Assembly: GCA_947504205.1 (NCBI GenBank)
Contig: CANNGL010000003.1
Coordinates: forward strand, 434,001 to 498,000
Source of the DNA: an uncultured Litoreibacter sp.
GTDB taxonomy: Bacteria; Pseudomonadota; Alphaproteobacteria; Rhodobacterales; Rhodobacteraceae
Direction: 5' to 3'
Length of the DNA stretch: 64,000 nt
In this document: positions 16,902 to 27,000 of the stretch, piece after piece
Layout: every line of letters begins with the position of its first letter
Numbering within the stretch: the stretch's first letter is position 1
Made by a program: the position numbers and the translations under genes
The notes under the pieces: model-generated
What the model was told of the DNA's origin: nothing
The model's input: the letters and a program-made list of their open reading frames with translations, nothing else
Database searches by the model: none

Positions 16902-17377
16902 GTGTCGCGCGCAAGGTGCTTCTGGAAGGAAATGATGTCTGTCTCTAGGGCTCGTTGAGGGTTGGGCACGGGGCGAAACCCTAGCCTCTCGAAAGTTTTG
17001 TAAAGCTCCAGAAAATGGACGCTCGTGTCCAGAACGAGGCTGGCATGTCCTCTGATTTTTGCTTCTTTGGCGACCGCATCGATAAGTCGTCTTGCCACAC
17101 CCTTTCCTCGCTGGCTTTCTGCCACCGCCAGCCGACCGAGATAGAAGGCGTCTTTGAAGTCGAGGGATGGCCTGGCAAAGACGCAACCCACCACTCTTAC
17201 GGCATCAGAGGCCAACACTACATGCTGGCTGCTAGCATCCCGTCTCAGATCATCCGGTGATCGCGTCAACACCTTCGGACGTAGGCCGTACTCGGTTATG
17301 TAGCTGAAAGCCTCTGTGATCAGATCGTGTACTTCGGCCCAGTCAGTTCTGTCTGGTATTGCCTGATGAACTCTCAC
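16898..17377 (-). CDS. GNAT family N-acetyltransferase, coupled to cobN
   Basis: A GNAT acetyltransferase with acetyl-CoA motif AESQRGKGVARRLIDAV and the C-terminal strand pattern TSVHFLELYKTFERLGF. The start is taken as GTG 17377, which overlaps the cobN TGA in a GTGA and gives VRVHQAIPDRTDWAEV as N-terminus (159 residues); a longer frame to 17425 lies inside cobN. The coupling suggests co-translation with cobN under the cobalamin riboswitch. Its substrate is unknown; no GNAT step is known in cobalamin synthesis. Confidence 0.82.
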   Translation of the reverse strand: MRVHQAIPDRTDWAEVHDLITEAFSYITEYGLRPKVLTRSPDDLRRDASSQHVVLASDAVRVVGCVFARPSLDFKDAFYLGRLAVAESQRGKGVARRLIDAVAKEAKIRGHASLVLDTSVHFLELYKTFERLGFRPVPNPQRALETDIISFQKHLARDT

Positions 17378-20300
17378 AACAAGCTTTCTATCCGCGCCTG
17401 TGCCGAATTCGAGCGCGGTGTCCAAAGGCCCCGATCTATCGCTTCTTGCAGGCGCTCGGCCATTTCTTTTAGGGCTGCGGGGTTATGGTCTTCTATGAAC
17501 TTGCGCGTGATGTCCTCTTCCAGATAAGCCTCGTGCAGCAAGTCGAAGTGATGGTTTTTGACAGCGCGCGTGGTCGCAGCGAAAGCGAAGAGATAATCCA
17601 GTGTGGCGGCCATTTCAAAGGCGCCTTTATATCCGTGTCGCATCACCCCTGCGATCCATTTGGGATTTACGGCACGAGACCGCATCACTCGCGAGATTTC
17701 GTCGTCCAGAGTGCGAATAAGTGGTCGTTCGGGGCGCGAATGGTCGTTGTGATAGATGGTACGATCTGTGCCTTGCAGACTGGCGACTGCCGCTGCTGCG
17801 CCGCCTTCAAACTGGTAATAGTCATCGCTGTCGAGGATATCGTGTTCGCGGTTGTCCTGATTTTGAACAATCGCTTCGACCTGACCTAATCGAGCTTCAA
17901 ATGCTTCGCGCTTTTCGGTTCCGTCATGACCTTTGCCGTATGCGTAGGACCCCCAAGTTAGGTAGGCGTCTGCCAAGTCTTTCCGATCTGACCATAGGCG
18001 CTCGTCGATCATAGCTTGGAGGCCCGCACCATATGCACCGGGCTTCGAGCCATAGACGCGCGCCATTTCGCCTTCGTCACGCGCCCGGGCTGCGGCAGGG
18101 TTTAGATCTGCTGGTTCGTCCAACTCCATCACGGCGCGCGCAGCGCTGTCGACCAGAGCAACAAGCTGCGGGAATGCGTCCCGGAAGAAACCGGATATTC
18201 TGAGGGTCACATCGACACGCGGGCGGTCCAGAACCGAAAGCGGCAGGATTTCAAAACCCGTAACCCGACGGTTGGCACTATCCCATGTTGGTTTGACTCC
18301 TATCAGGGCCAGGCATTGGGCGATATCATCGCCACCTGTTCGCATGTTGGCAGTGCCCCATGCTGTCAGCAGCATCGTGCGGGGCCAGTCGCCGTTGTCT
18401 TGCAAATATCGCTCGATCAGAAGAGAGGCAGATTTCCACCCCAGTGCCCAGGCAGTGGGGGTTGGCACGGCTCTGGCATCGACGCTGAAAAAGTTCTTAC
18501 CGGTTGGAAGCGTGTCTAGACGTCCGCGTGTTGGCGCGCCAGACGGCGCGGGGGCGACGAACTGCCCGGACAGGGCGGTGAGGAGACCTGCACCTTCCTG
18601 TGGGCCACATGCTGCAATTGTAGGCAGGATGTTGTCGTTGATCTCTCCCAGAACCTTTTGCGTGCGGGGACCGACGGGGGACGCCGGGTTGGCGCCATCG
18701 CCCCACCCGCCGTCCCGCAGCAGATTTTGGGCCAGAAGCTCAAGGCGTTCGATCGTATCCCCGTTCGAGCGCCAATGCTCGTCTGATGCCTCTTTCAGGA
18801 TCAAGGGTCGCGGACCCTCATAGGTGTGAGACATTTCACAATCGAGGGGGTCAATACCGATATTCAAATCCTCGGCGATCGCCCGTGTGATGGAGGCGTG
18901 TTTGCCTTTGCCGTCGCCGCGCGGAACGCGTGTGAGTGCAATCGCCAGGTCTTGTTGCAGGCGACCCTCCGGTGACTGACCGAAGATATGCAGGCCATCT
19001 CGAATTTGAGCTTCCTTGAGTTCGCAGAGATAAGCGTCCAGTTTTGCCAAGTCGTTGGTTTCGTCTTCGCCGGCCATACCGACGTCTCGATCCAAGCCCG
19101 TGGCAGCGGTCAGGCTCAGGATTTCACGGCGCAGGTGGTCTAGCCTGCGCGGATCGACACCAGCGGCTTCATAGTATTCGTCTACAAGAGCCTCGAGATC
19201 ACGCAGTGGGCCGTATGTCTCGGCGCGCGTCAGTGGAGGCGTCAGGTGATCAATGATCACCGCTTGAGTTCGGCGCTTTGCCTGCGTTCCCTCCCCCGGA
19301 TCATTGACGATAAAAGGATAGATATGAGGCACTGGTCCCACCACGGCCTCGGGTATGCAGGTTTCAGACAGAGCGACCGCCTTGCCAGGCAACCACTCAA
19401 GATTTCCGTGTTTGCCCATATGTACGATCGCGTCTGCATTCCAGTGATGTCTGAGCCAGAAGTAAAACGCGATGTAGTTGTGAGGCGGAACCAGATCCGG
19501 AGAGTGATAGGTCTCGGTCGGATCGATGTTATAGCCACGCGCGGGCTGAAGCCCGACGATCGCATGCCCGAAGCTGTGAATTGATAGAGCAAACCCATCG
19601 CGATCGCTGTCGAGGAATGGGTCTTGTTCCGGCGGCCCCCATTGATCCTCGATTTTCTGACGCACGTCATAGGGGAGTGCCGAGTAGTGCCGCCGATAGA
19701 TGTCGAGCGTCAGACAGACGCCCCCTTTTTTCTCGGTGCGATCAGTCAGCCAGTTGGTTGGGCCCGCGGCAATCTGTGCCATCAGTTCGGGGGCATCTGC
19801 CGGCGGTGTGACGTTGAGACCCTGATCCCTTAGCAGGTTCAGGGCGTGTACAGTCGCAGCCGGTGTGTCGAGACCAACTCCGTTGGCCAGTCTTCCATCC
19901 TTATTGGGATAGTTGGCCAAGATAAGAGCGACCTTTTTCTCAGCTGCGGGGCGCCTTCTTAAACTGGCCCAATTTGCAGCGAGGTCAGCTACGAAAGTAA
20001 TGCGATCGCCGCGCGCACGATAGGTCGCAATAGGGCATTGGGTCGCCTCATCAAAGAATGCTTCGTCTTTGAAGCTGACCGCGCGAGACAATATGCGCCC
20101 GTCCACTTCTGGTAGCGCAACATTCATCGCAATATCTCGGGCCGATAATCCGTTCGAGCCCTTTTCCCACGCGTCTTCAGTCCCGCTTGAGAAAATAACC
20201 TGAAAAACTGTTGCCTTGTTTGCACTGGGGCTGGCGAGAGGGTTGTTGAGGCTGCCGTCTTCAGAGTTCGGGGATCCTACGGCGAAGGATGTCGCGTTCA

Positions 20301-21084
20301 GAATTACATCTGGCGGCGCGGCCGAGAATAGCTCTTCGACGGTGGCTTGGCTGAGTGGGTCCTTGAGTGAGGCGACAAAAGTTGGGAGTGGGTTCAGGCC
20401 TTTGCGTAAAAGGGCTTTGACCAGCCGGTTTACTGGATTCAAACCCGCGCCTTGCACCAAAGCGCGATAGAATATGATTGGCACGACCGAAGCACCATCT
20501 ATCCAGTTGTCTTTTACGACGCCAAGATCGCAACTGCCAATGCCGGGCCAGTACACACCTGCTTTCAGCAAGGGTGCCGGGCTGGGTGGGAGTTCTCGGT
20601 CGTCGAGGAGGGCTTGGACGTATTCAAGAAAATTTCTGTGATTGGTGGGACCACCCTCAACAAGATAGGACCAAAGCGTATCGTACTTGTCTGCAGGTAT
20701 GGTTGAAAGATCGCGGAGTTCCCGATCTGGCTTATCATCTCCGGGCAGAGCGATGAACGGGATTTTGGCTATGTGACAGGCTGCGGAATACTGAGCGATG
20801 CCATAAGACCAATAGCCGGTACCACCCAACACCCTTGCGATGACAATGCGGGATTTCGAAGCGCAGGCCTCGATATGCAAATCAACCGACATCGGGTGTT
20901 GGAGATGGGTGAGATTGACCAAACGCAATGTCGGTGGAGATGGCATTTCGGACCGTGCTTCCGACAACGCGGCAAGCTCGGTGTCTGCCGCCGAAATAAC
21001 AATGATATCGGCAGGGGTTTGCCCTAAATCAACAGGTTCTTGACCTTCATCGACGGACCCAGGTGTGGCTGCGAGCAGGTGCAT
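17374..21084 (-). CDS. cobN: Cobaltochelatase subunit CobN
   Basis: A 1236-residue CobN, the large subunit of the aerobic ATP-dependent cobaltochelatase that inserts Co2+ into hydrogenobyrinate a,c-diamide. The CobN/BchH family core is clear: MGKHGNLEWLPGK, VPHIYPFIVNDPGEG, and the C-terminal YGKGHDGTEKREAFEARLG and HDILDSDDYYQFEGG, followed by the VMRSRAVNPKWIAGVMRHG motif. Length fits the family (about 1100-1300). ATG 21084 (MHLLAATPGSVD) starts after a pair of hairpins; the upstream frame to 21384 lies in the GNAT gene and is rejected. CobS and CobT are not in the window. Confidence 0.96.
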   Translation of the reverse strand: MHLLAATPGSVDEGQEPVDLGQTPADIIVISAADTELAALSEARSEMPSPPTLRLVNLTHLQHPMSVDLHIEACASKSRIVIARVLGGTGYWSYGIAQYSAACHIAKIPFIALPGDDKPDRELRDLSTIPADKYDTLWSYLVEGGPTNHRNFLEYVQALLDDRELPPSPAPLLKAGVYWPGIGSCDLGVVKDNWIDGASVVPIIFYRALVQGAGLNPVNRLVKALLRKGLNPLPTFVASLKDPLSQATVEELFSAAPPDVILNATSFAVGSPNSEDGSLNNPLASPSANKATVFQVIFSSGTEDAWEKGSNGLSARDIAMNVALPEVDGRILSRAVSFKDEAFFDEATQCPIATYRARGDRITFVADLAANWASLRRRPAAEKKVALILANYPNKDGRLANGVGLDTPAATVHALNLLRDQGLNVTPPADAPELMAQIAAGPTNWLTDRTEKKGGVCLTLDIYRRHYSALPYDVRQKIEDQWGPPEQDPFLDSDRDGFALSIHSFGHAIVGLQPARGYNIDPTETYHSPDLVPPHNYIAFYFWLRHHWNADAIVHMGKHGNLEWLPGKAVALSETCIPEAVVGPVPHIYPFIVNDPGEGTQAKRRTQAVIIDHLTPPLTRAETYGPLRDLEALVDEYYEAAGVDPRRLDHLRREILSLTAATGLDRDVGMAGEDETNDLAKLDAYLCELKEAQIRDGLHIFGQSPEGRLQQDLAIALTRVPRGDGKGKHASITRAIAEDLNIGIDPLDCEMSHTYEGPRPLILKEASDEHWRSNGDTIERLELLAQNLLRDGGWGDGANPASPVGPRTQKVLGEINDNILPTIAACGPQEGAGLLTALSGQFVAPAPSGAPTRGRLDTLPTGKNFFSVDARAVPTPTAWALGWKSASLLIERYLQDNGDWPRTMLLTAWGTANMRTGGDDIAQCLALIGVKPTWDSANRRVTGFEILPLSVLDRPRVDVTLRISGFFRDAFPQLVALVDSAARAVMELDEPADLNPAAARARDEGEMARVYGSKPGAYGAGLQAMIDERLWSDRKDLADAYLTWGSYAYGKGHDGTEKREAFEARLGQVEAIVQNQDNREHDILDSDDYYQFEGGAAAAVASLQGTDRTIYHNDHSRPERPLIRTLDDEISRVMRSRAVNPKWIAGVMRHGYKGAFEMAATLDYLFAFAATTRAVKNHHFDLLHEAYLEEDITRKFIEDHNPAALKEMAERLQEAIDRGLWTPRSNSAQARIESLL

Positions 21085-21086
21085 TA

Positions 21087-21146
21087 GTTTCGCCACGCCT
21101 TCTGCGTGGCGATCCGGCGGGGGGACGCTGTCCCCCCGCACCCCCC
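21087..21146. repeat. Paired GC-rich palindromes upstream of cobN (REP-like)
   Basis: Two adjacent perfect hairpins lie between the GNAT stop and the cobN start: CGCCACGC/GCGTGGCG around CTTCT (about 21090-21111) and GCGGGGGGAC/GTCCCCCCGC around GCT (about 21117-21140). They are followed by ACCCCCCTGGGATATTTTTGAAC. From memory, G-rich palindromes ending in a CCCC-GGATATTT-like tail are dispersed in many Rhodobacteraceae genomes. Possible roles are mRNA stabilisation, partial termination before cobN, or a mobile REP element. Only one copy is seen here. Confidence 0.55.
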
Positions 21147-21172
21147 TGGGATATTTTTGAACATGGGAAGGT

Positions 21173-21619
21173 TCACAGGATCTTTTCCATGAAGAGACTG
21201 GTGTCGTTGCTAGAATAGTCGCCAAAAGCACTGCAGCGCGTGAAACCGTGTCGTGCGTAGAGCCTGTGGGCAGCGTACAGTTTGTCGCCGGTTTCCAACC
21301 TAAGGAGGCGCAGGCCCGTGTTGCGGGCTTCGTCCTCGATTTTAGAGAGAATTGCGCTGGCAATGCCACGCCCGCGACCAGCATCGGACGTGAACATGGA
21401 CTTCACCTCGCCATATCCGTCCATTTCTTTGAACGCACCACAACCGAGGATTTCCCCGTTTTCCCTGGCGACAAAGAAATGAACCTCTGGAACGCAAAGC
21501 GCCTCAATCGACAGATAGTGATTGTCTTCCGGTGGAAACAGGCTTTCCATCAGTGCGTGGCTAGCTTCCAGCAGCCTCACGCTTTCGGGTTGCCGAGGAT
21601 CTCCACGCTCAACAATCAT
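21173..21619 (-). CDS. GNAT family N-acetyltransferase, coupled to cobW
   Basis: A 148-residue GNAT protein. Motif A is DAGRGRGIASAILSKIEDEA, preceded by GEVKSMFTS, and it ends with LYARHGFTRCSAFGDY followed by SSNDTSLFMEKIL; this resembles the PanZ/YjdJ-like GNATs that finish with a SLFMEK motif. The ATG overlaps the cobW TGA by 4 bases (ATGA), so translation is probably coupled within the cob operon. The cognate substrate is unknown; a B12-related role is only suggested by position. Confidence 0.88.
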   Translation of the reverse strand: MIVERGDPRQPESVRLLEASHALMESLFPPEDNHYLSIEALCVPEVHFFVARENGEILGCGAFKEMDGYGEVKSMFTSDAGRGRGIASAILSKIEDEARNTGLRLLRLETGDKLYAAHRLYARHGFTRCSAFGDYSSNDTSLFMEKIL

Positions 21620-22677
21620 TTGCCGAGCGCGGTTTGAATTGCACCTTGATCAAGACCTACCTGTCCAATCACGACCAAGCGGGTTTCGCGGGGTTCATCG
21701 TGGTGGAAGGGGCGGTCAAAATAGCTGTCGACCCTAGGTCCGACGGCCTGCAGTGTTAGGCGCATGGGTTTGCCAGACACCGCTGCGAAACCTTTGAGCC
21801 TCAAGATATCATGTGAGCGAATAACATCTGCCAAGGACTCACTGAATGCTTTTGGGTCGGTTATTTCTGGCAAGGTAACAACGAAGCTTTCGAATTCATC
21901 GTGATCATGATGATGGTCGTGGTGGTCGTTTGTTTCATCACCATCGTGGTGGTGGTGATGGATCTCGTGCCGCGCGTTCATATCGTCTTCGGCACCGACG
22001 CCTTGACCTAAAAGCACATTGATTGGGATGCGGCCCATTGAGGTTTTGACCACCTGAACGCCATCCCGGCTTTCGTCGCGCAGTTGCGCTGTCAAGCCCT
22101 CTGCCTCTGAAGGGTCAAGCAGATCGGTTTTGTTCACGACGATCATGTCCGCGCATGCGACCTGATCTTCAAACAGTTCGGACAGTGGGGTCTCGTGATC
22201 AAGGTTTTCATCCTGAGCGCGCTGGGCGTCCACTGCAGCAACATTATGGGCAAAGCGACCGTCTTTGACGGCGCGCCCATCGACGACAGCGACAACACCA
22301 TCAACGGTGACCTGTGTTGAAATCTCGGGCCAGTTGAAGGCGCGGACCAAAGGTTGCGGCAATGCCAAGCCGGAGGTCTCGATAACGATGTGATCAGGCT
22401 TCTGGTCTCGGTCCAGTAGCTTTTCCAGAGTCGGAACGAAATCCTCTGCGACGGTGCAGCAAATGCAACCGTTCGATAGCTCGAACATATCTTCTTCTGA
22501 ACAGGTTTCGTCGCCGCACCCCTTTAGGATATCGCCATCCACGCCCAAGTCGCCAAACTCATTGATGATCAGCGCGATGCGTTTGCCGTTGGCATTTTGC
22601 AGCATTTCGCGAATAAGTGTTGTCTTTCCAGAGCCCAAGAAGCCAGTGACAACTGTTGCCGGGATTTTTTGTGCCAT
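21616..22677 (-). CDS. cobW: CobW-type GTPase metallochaperone
   Basis: A 353-residue COG0523 G3E GTPase. Walker A is GFLGSGKTTLI near the N-terminus; the conserved metal-binding CxCC is in NGCICCTV; ETSGLALPQPLV and NKTDLL are the GTPase motifs. A histidine-rich linker (HHHHHDGDET onward, about 24 residues) separates the CobW C-terminal domain, supporting metal binding. CobW is thought to deliver Co2+ to the cobaltochelatase. The gene follows cbtA by one base and precedes a GNAT and cobN, all read from the riboswitch at 23622-23824. Confidence 0.95.
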   Translation of the reverse strand: MAQKIPATVVTGFLGSGKTTLIREMLQNANGKRIALIINEFGDLGVDGDILKGCGDETCSEEDMFELSNGCICCTVAEDFVPTLEKLLDRDQKPDHIVIETSGLALPQPLVRAFNWPEISTQVTVDGVVAVVDGRAVKDGRFAHNVAAVDAQRAQDENLDHETPLSELFEDQVACADMIVVNKTDLLDPSEAEGLTAQLRDESRDGVQVVKTSMGRIPINVLLGQGVGAEDDMNARHEIHHHHHDGDETNDHHDHHHDHDEFESFVVTLPEITDPKAFSESLADVIRSHDILRLKGFAAVSGKPMRLTLQAVGPRVDSYFDRPFHHDEPRETRLVVIGQVGLDQGAIQTALGK

Positions 22678-22678
22678 A

Positions 22679-23368
22679 TCAGACCTCGTCGCGTTGGCGG
22701 ACCCAAAGGGTGGCCGCTATTAGTCCCAGAATGGTCCAACCAACGGCGGACACACCCAATGAGCGGGTCGCAAAATTCGATGACAGTTCGGGAGGGGCAA
22801 CACCAAAGAATGTGTCCAGCTCTGGCGCGCCGAAAACATGAGGCAGAGCGAACAGGACGAAAGCAGCGATAATTGTGAGTGCGCCGCGACCGAAGGCTAA
22901 TAATGCCAGAGCGCCGACGGAGCACAATACGGTGCATATCCACCAGATTTGTCTCAGTTCGACTTCCGGTCGCACAGTGCCCGGCAATTCTGGCGGCATA
23001 CCGATCGCGGGAGCGAGTTGAACGGCGATGAAGCCGGCGAGACCCCAAATCAGGCCAAGACGCGCCGTCATTTCGCCGCCGCGACGCTCGAACCACGCGT
23101 ATCCAGCGACAAGGAAGAAGGCAAACCCTGTCCACGCCACCATATTGAAGCCGATCGTCATCAGGTGACGCGATGGTTCCTCGAGTAGATTGGGTCGTTG
23201 TGGTGAACTTTGAGTGCTTCCGTCCGTTGCGAAATGCACCACGGTACCAGATTCATACATCTCGCCTTGGAGGAGTAAGGGAGTGACGAGCCAAAATTGC
23301 AGAAGGGCGGCAATCAACCCAACTGCAACGCCAGCGAACACGGCGCTGGTCAACATGTTTTTGAGCAT
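22679..23368 (-). CDS. cbtA: Cobalt transporter subunit CbtA
   Basis: A 229-residue membrane protein of the CbtA family, a B12-regulated cobalt transporter component. It starts with MLKNMLTSAVFAGVAVGLIAALLQ and has about five helices; GLIWGLAGFIAVQLAPAIGMPPELPG is the conserved core, and LPHVFGAPE near the end is typical. It starts 19 bases after cbtB and ends just before cobW. Confidence 0.93.
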   Translation of the reverse strand: MLKNMLTSAVFAGVAVGLIAALLQFWLVTPLLLQGEMYESGTVVHFATDGSTQSSPQRPNLLEEPSRHLMTIGFNMVAWTGFAFFLVAGYAWFERRGGEMTARLGLIWGLAGFIAVQLAPAIGMPPELPGTVRPEVELRQIWWICTVLCSVGALALLAFGRGALTIIAAFVLFALPHVFGAPELDTFFGVAPPELSSNFATRSLGVSAVGWTILGLIAATLWVRQRDEV

Positions 23369-23387
23369 GACTAGATAGCGTCAGCGA

Positions 23388-23579
23388 TCAATGACAAGGA
23401 AAGGCCATCGCATGGCGCTGATCGTGTGACGTATCGTGCATCACGGTCGCTTGAGCGAAGCCAGCTGCGAAGAGCAAGATAAAGCCAGCCAGAATTGCGC
23501 CGCCAATACCCAAAAGATCAGCGTTAGCTGCGGCTGGGTTTGCGGTTTTGGCGAGGACTTTGATGTCGTCGTTTTTCAT
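23388..23579 (-). CDS. cbtB: Cobalt transporter subunit CbtB
   Basis: A 63-residue protein with one membrane helix (GIGGAILAGFILLFAAGFAQ) and a C-terminal histidine motif VMHDTSHDQRHAMAFPCH, the CbtB hallmark for metal binding. ATG 23579 is preceded by GGAGAAC at good distance; an upstream in-frame start 8 codons earlier overlaps the leader and is rejected. It is the first gene after the cobalamin riboswitch. Confidence 0.93.
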   Translation of the reverse strand: MKNDDIKVLAKTANPAAANADLLGIGGAILAGFILLFAAGFAQATVMHDTSHDQRHAMAFPCH

Positions 23580-23595
23580 ATGTCGTTCTCCATGC

Positions 23596-23613
23596 CCCGT
23601 CACACCCGACGGG
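23596..23613 (-). promoter_or_regulatory. Hairpin ahead of the cbtB RBS (candidate expression platform)
   Basis: CCCGTC and GACGGG arms form a 6-bp stem around ACACCC, immediately upstream of the cbtB GGAGAAC ribosome binding site and just after the B12 aptamer. It could be the switch element controlling translation, or part of a longer alternative structure. Confidence 0.4.
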
Positions 23614-23621
23614 AGGGGGTT

Positions 23622-23824
23622 TCAAAACGCACGGCTGGTCTCCTGGCTCACGGGTCAAAGCGCGTCGTCACCTTCCCGAAGTTTCCTTCAGTGGCATTTG
23701 ACGGGCGCTCTCCGCTCACAGTCGCGGGGGCGGCTTTGGCATTCGGCCCCTGATTGGGTCGCCGTTTCCAAATTCCCATTTCATCCCCATAGCGCTTGGG
23801 CGCTCGCGGGGAACCTTGCGACGT
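23622..23824 (-). promoter_or_regulatory. Cobalamin riboswitch
   Basis: Read on the minus strand, the leader upstream of cbtB carries the B12-aptamer signatures: the B12 box GAGCCAGGAGACCAGCC (about 23631-23648), GATGAAATGGGAA early in the element, GCCGCCCCCGCGACTGTGA in the middle, and TGCCACTG before GGGAAGG. P1 can be formed by CGCA and TGCG at the two ends. The element is placed to repress cbtB-cbtA-cobW-GNAT-cobN-GNAT when adenosylcobalamin is plentiful. Boundaries are approximate. Confidence 0.92.
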
Positions 23825-24029
23825 TACTCTGCGCCCGATGCGCCTGACGGTCAAGATGGATTCCGGCACTGCATATTCCAGAAGCGGCGCGTCCGACGAC
23901 GACAGCACTTTCGACATGTTGTGGATAAGTGGCTGGAATACCCCACATCGGGTGGTTATTCGTTGACGGACCGGCCGCAAAACCGAACAATCCATTCTAA
24001 CGACCCGATTCTCAGGGCAGAGCAGGCAT

Positions 24030-27000
24030 TTGCGATTTTCGAAACTCAGACTGAATGGCTTCAAAAGCTTTGTTGACCCGACTGATCTAGTGATCGCGGA
24101 CGGCTTAACGGGTGTGGTGGGTCCAAACGGATGTGGGAAATCCAACCTTCTTGAAGCCTTGCGCTGGGTCATGGGCGAAAACCGGGCGAAATCCATGCGC
24201 GGGTCTGGCATGGAGGACGTAATTTTTGCCGGAGCTTCGTCGAGGCCAGCTCGCAATTTTGCGGAAGTCTCGCTTCTTTTGGACAACACGGACCGTTTGG
24301 CGCCTGCTGGATTCAATGATCAGGACAATCTTGAGATCATTCGGCGGATCACGCGTGACGCGGGCTCTGCTTATAAAACCAATGGCAAGGACGTCAGAGC
24401 GCGAGATGTTCAGATGCTTTTTGCGGATGCATCCACCGGCGCGCACTCCCCCGCTCTTGTCCGCCAAGGGCAGATATCAGAGCTCATCAACGCCAAGCCC
24501 AAAGCGCGCCGCCGTATTCTGGAAGAGGCTGCCGGGATTTCAGGTTTGTATCAGCGCCGGCACGAAGCTGAGCTAAAACTCAACGGGGCAGAGACTAATC
24601 TGGCGCGTGTTGAGGACGTCATTGAGCAGCTGGCCAGTCAGCTTGGTCAATTGGCTCGGCAAGCTCGTCAGGCGGCTCGGTATCGGGAGATCGGTGATCA
24701 GTTGCTGCATGCAGAAGGCTTGCTGCTCTATCGCCGCTGGAAAGAAGCAGACGAAGCAGCGGTTCGCACACAAGCCGACCTGACGGAACGCACCAAGCTT
24801 GCAGCTCAGTCCGAAGCTGCTGCGCGCGCAGCGGCCAAAGCACGAGCCGAGGCCGACGAGAGCCTGCCACCCCTGCGCGAAGAACAGGCTGTAGCGGCAG
24901 CAATTTTGCAGAGGCTTCAGGTTCAACGTGACACGTTGGAGGGCCAAGAAGCGCAGGCAAAGGCCACGATTGAGACCCTTCAGTCGCGTATCGAACAGAT
25001 GGCGCATGATATTCAACGGGAGACGTCGCTGAATAAAGATGCGGGCGAAACCATTGAACGTCTCGAATGGGAATTCGCCCAGATTGAGAAGGCCTCTGAA
25101 GGGCATGAACAGGCGCTTGATGCTGCTGGGGTGGAGGCCAGAGAGGCCGCTCAGGTTTTGCAGGACCGCGAAACCGCTTTGGCTGAGCAAACGGAAGACG
25201 TGGCACGCCTAGCTGCCCGCCATCAGTCCGCGCACCGTCTGAAAGAAGACGCGGAAAAAACTCTGACGCGCTATGAAAACGAGTCTCAGCAGGCATCGGC
25301 TGCTGTTGTTGCGGCGCAGGCGGGATTGCAAGAAGGGCAAGCTCAGCTTGAAACTGCACGTACAGCACTGGAAACGGCTCAAACAACGACGGAAACCGCT
25401 GAGCAAGATATGACGGCTGCGGACGCGGCCTTGACCGAAGCACAATCGCGAGAGGCTCAGGCCAGAGCTGCACGATCTGAAGCTGAGGGTGAGGCCAACG
25501 CTTTGCGCGCAGAAGCCACAGCGTTGTCTCGTTTGGTCGATCGAGACACACGCGAAGGTGGGCAGGTGCTTGACGAAGTTCAGGTGCGCAATGGGTATGA
25601 AAAGGCTCTGGGCGCGGCTTTGGCAGATGATCTTCGCGCCCGTCAGATTGACGATGACGAGATCACCGGTTGGGCGCGCCTGCCGGGTTATCAATCCGCG
25701 CAATCCTTGCCCGAAGGCGTCCAAGCGCTCAGCAATTTTGTGACCGTTCCAGATGTCTTGGGGCGGCGCATGAGCCAGGTCGGTTTGGTTGAGGTGAGCG
25801 ACGGTGCTCGTCTGCAAGCAGAGCTGAAGCCAGGTCAGCGTCTTGTGTCGCAGGAGGGAGACTTGTGGCGCTGGGATGGCTTTCGGACCGGATCAGAAGA
25901 CGCGCCATCGGCCGCGGCGTTGCGCCTTCAACAACTCAACAGACTGGAAGAACTAAAACAAAGCCTGGAAGTGGCGACGAACAATGCCCAAGGTGCTGAA
26001 CAAGCGCATGAGATGCTCAAGGCAGAATTGGCGCAGGCCTCTCAGGCGGATAGGGCTGCACGTGATGCGCGCAAACAGGCCGACCGTGAGCTTGCCGATG
26101 CCAGCCGTGCTTTGAGCCGCGCTGAGGGTGAAACAAATATCTCTGCCGGCAAGGTAGAGACGCTTCAGCTTGCTGTGACAAGATACGAAGAAGAAGCGAT
26201 GGCTGCGCGGGATCGCCTGCGCGAAGCCGAAGCGGGGCTGGCGGATCTGGGCGATTTGGACACAGCGCGGGCGGATGTTGAAGACATTAAAATGACTGTA
26301 GAAGCCGCGCGGATGACGATGATGTCCAAGCGGTCGTCTCTGGACGAGCTACGTCGCGAGGGCGAAGCCCGGACCAAACGTGCCCAAGAGATTACGACTG
26401 AGATTAGCGGCTGGCGGCATCGTCTCGAAAACGCAGGCAAGCGGATTGCTGAACTTGAGGAACGCAAGGCCACTTCTGAGGGCGATCTGAAGCAGGCGAT
26501 ATCCAAGCCTGACGAGATTGGGCGGGAGCGGGAGAAGCTGTCCGGCGCCATCGAGGAGGCTGAGACACGGGTCAAGACTGGATCCGACGCCCTTACGGTT
26601 GGCGAAACACGCCAGCGCGAAGCCGTAATTCTGGAACGCGATGCGGAACGATCTGCCTCGGAGGCCCGGGAAGCGCGGGCGGCAGCAGCGGCGCGGGCTG
26701 AGGCAGCACAAGAAACAGTTCAAGCAGCCGTTGAGCGCATTCGAGATGAGCAAAATACGTCCCCTGCTGATCTCTTGGAGCGCCTTGGGGTCGAGACAGA
26801 TCAGATGCCGTCTTCGGATAAGATTGAAGGTGACGTCAACCGTCTCAAGCGCCAACGTGATGCGCTGGGTGCCGTAAATCTTCGTGCTGAGGAGGATGCC
26901 CGCGAAGTGCAGGAAGAGCATGACACGCTGGTGTCTGAACGCGATGACTTGCAAGAAGCCATTAGTAAGTTGCGAACCGGCATCGCTTCGCTCAACAAGG

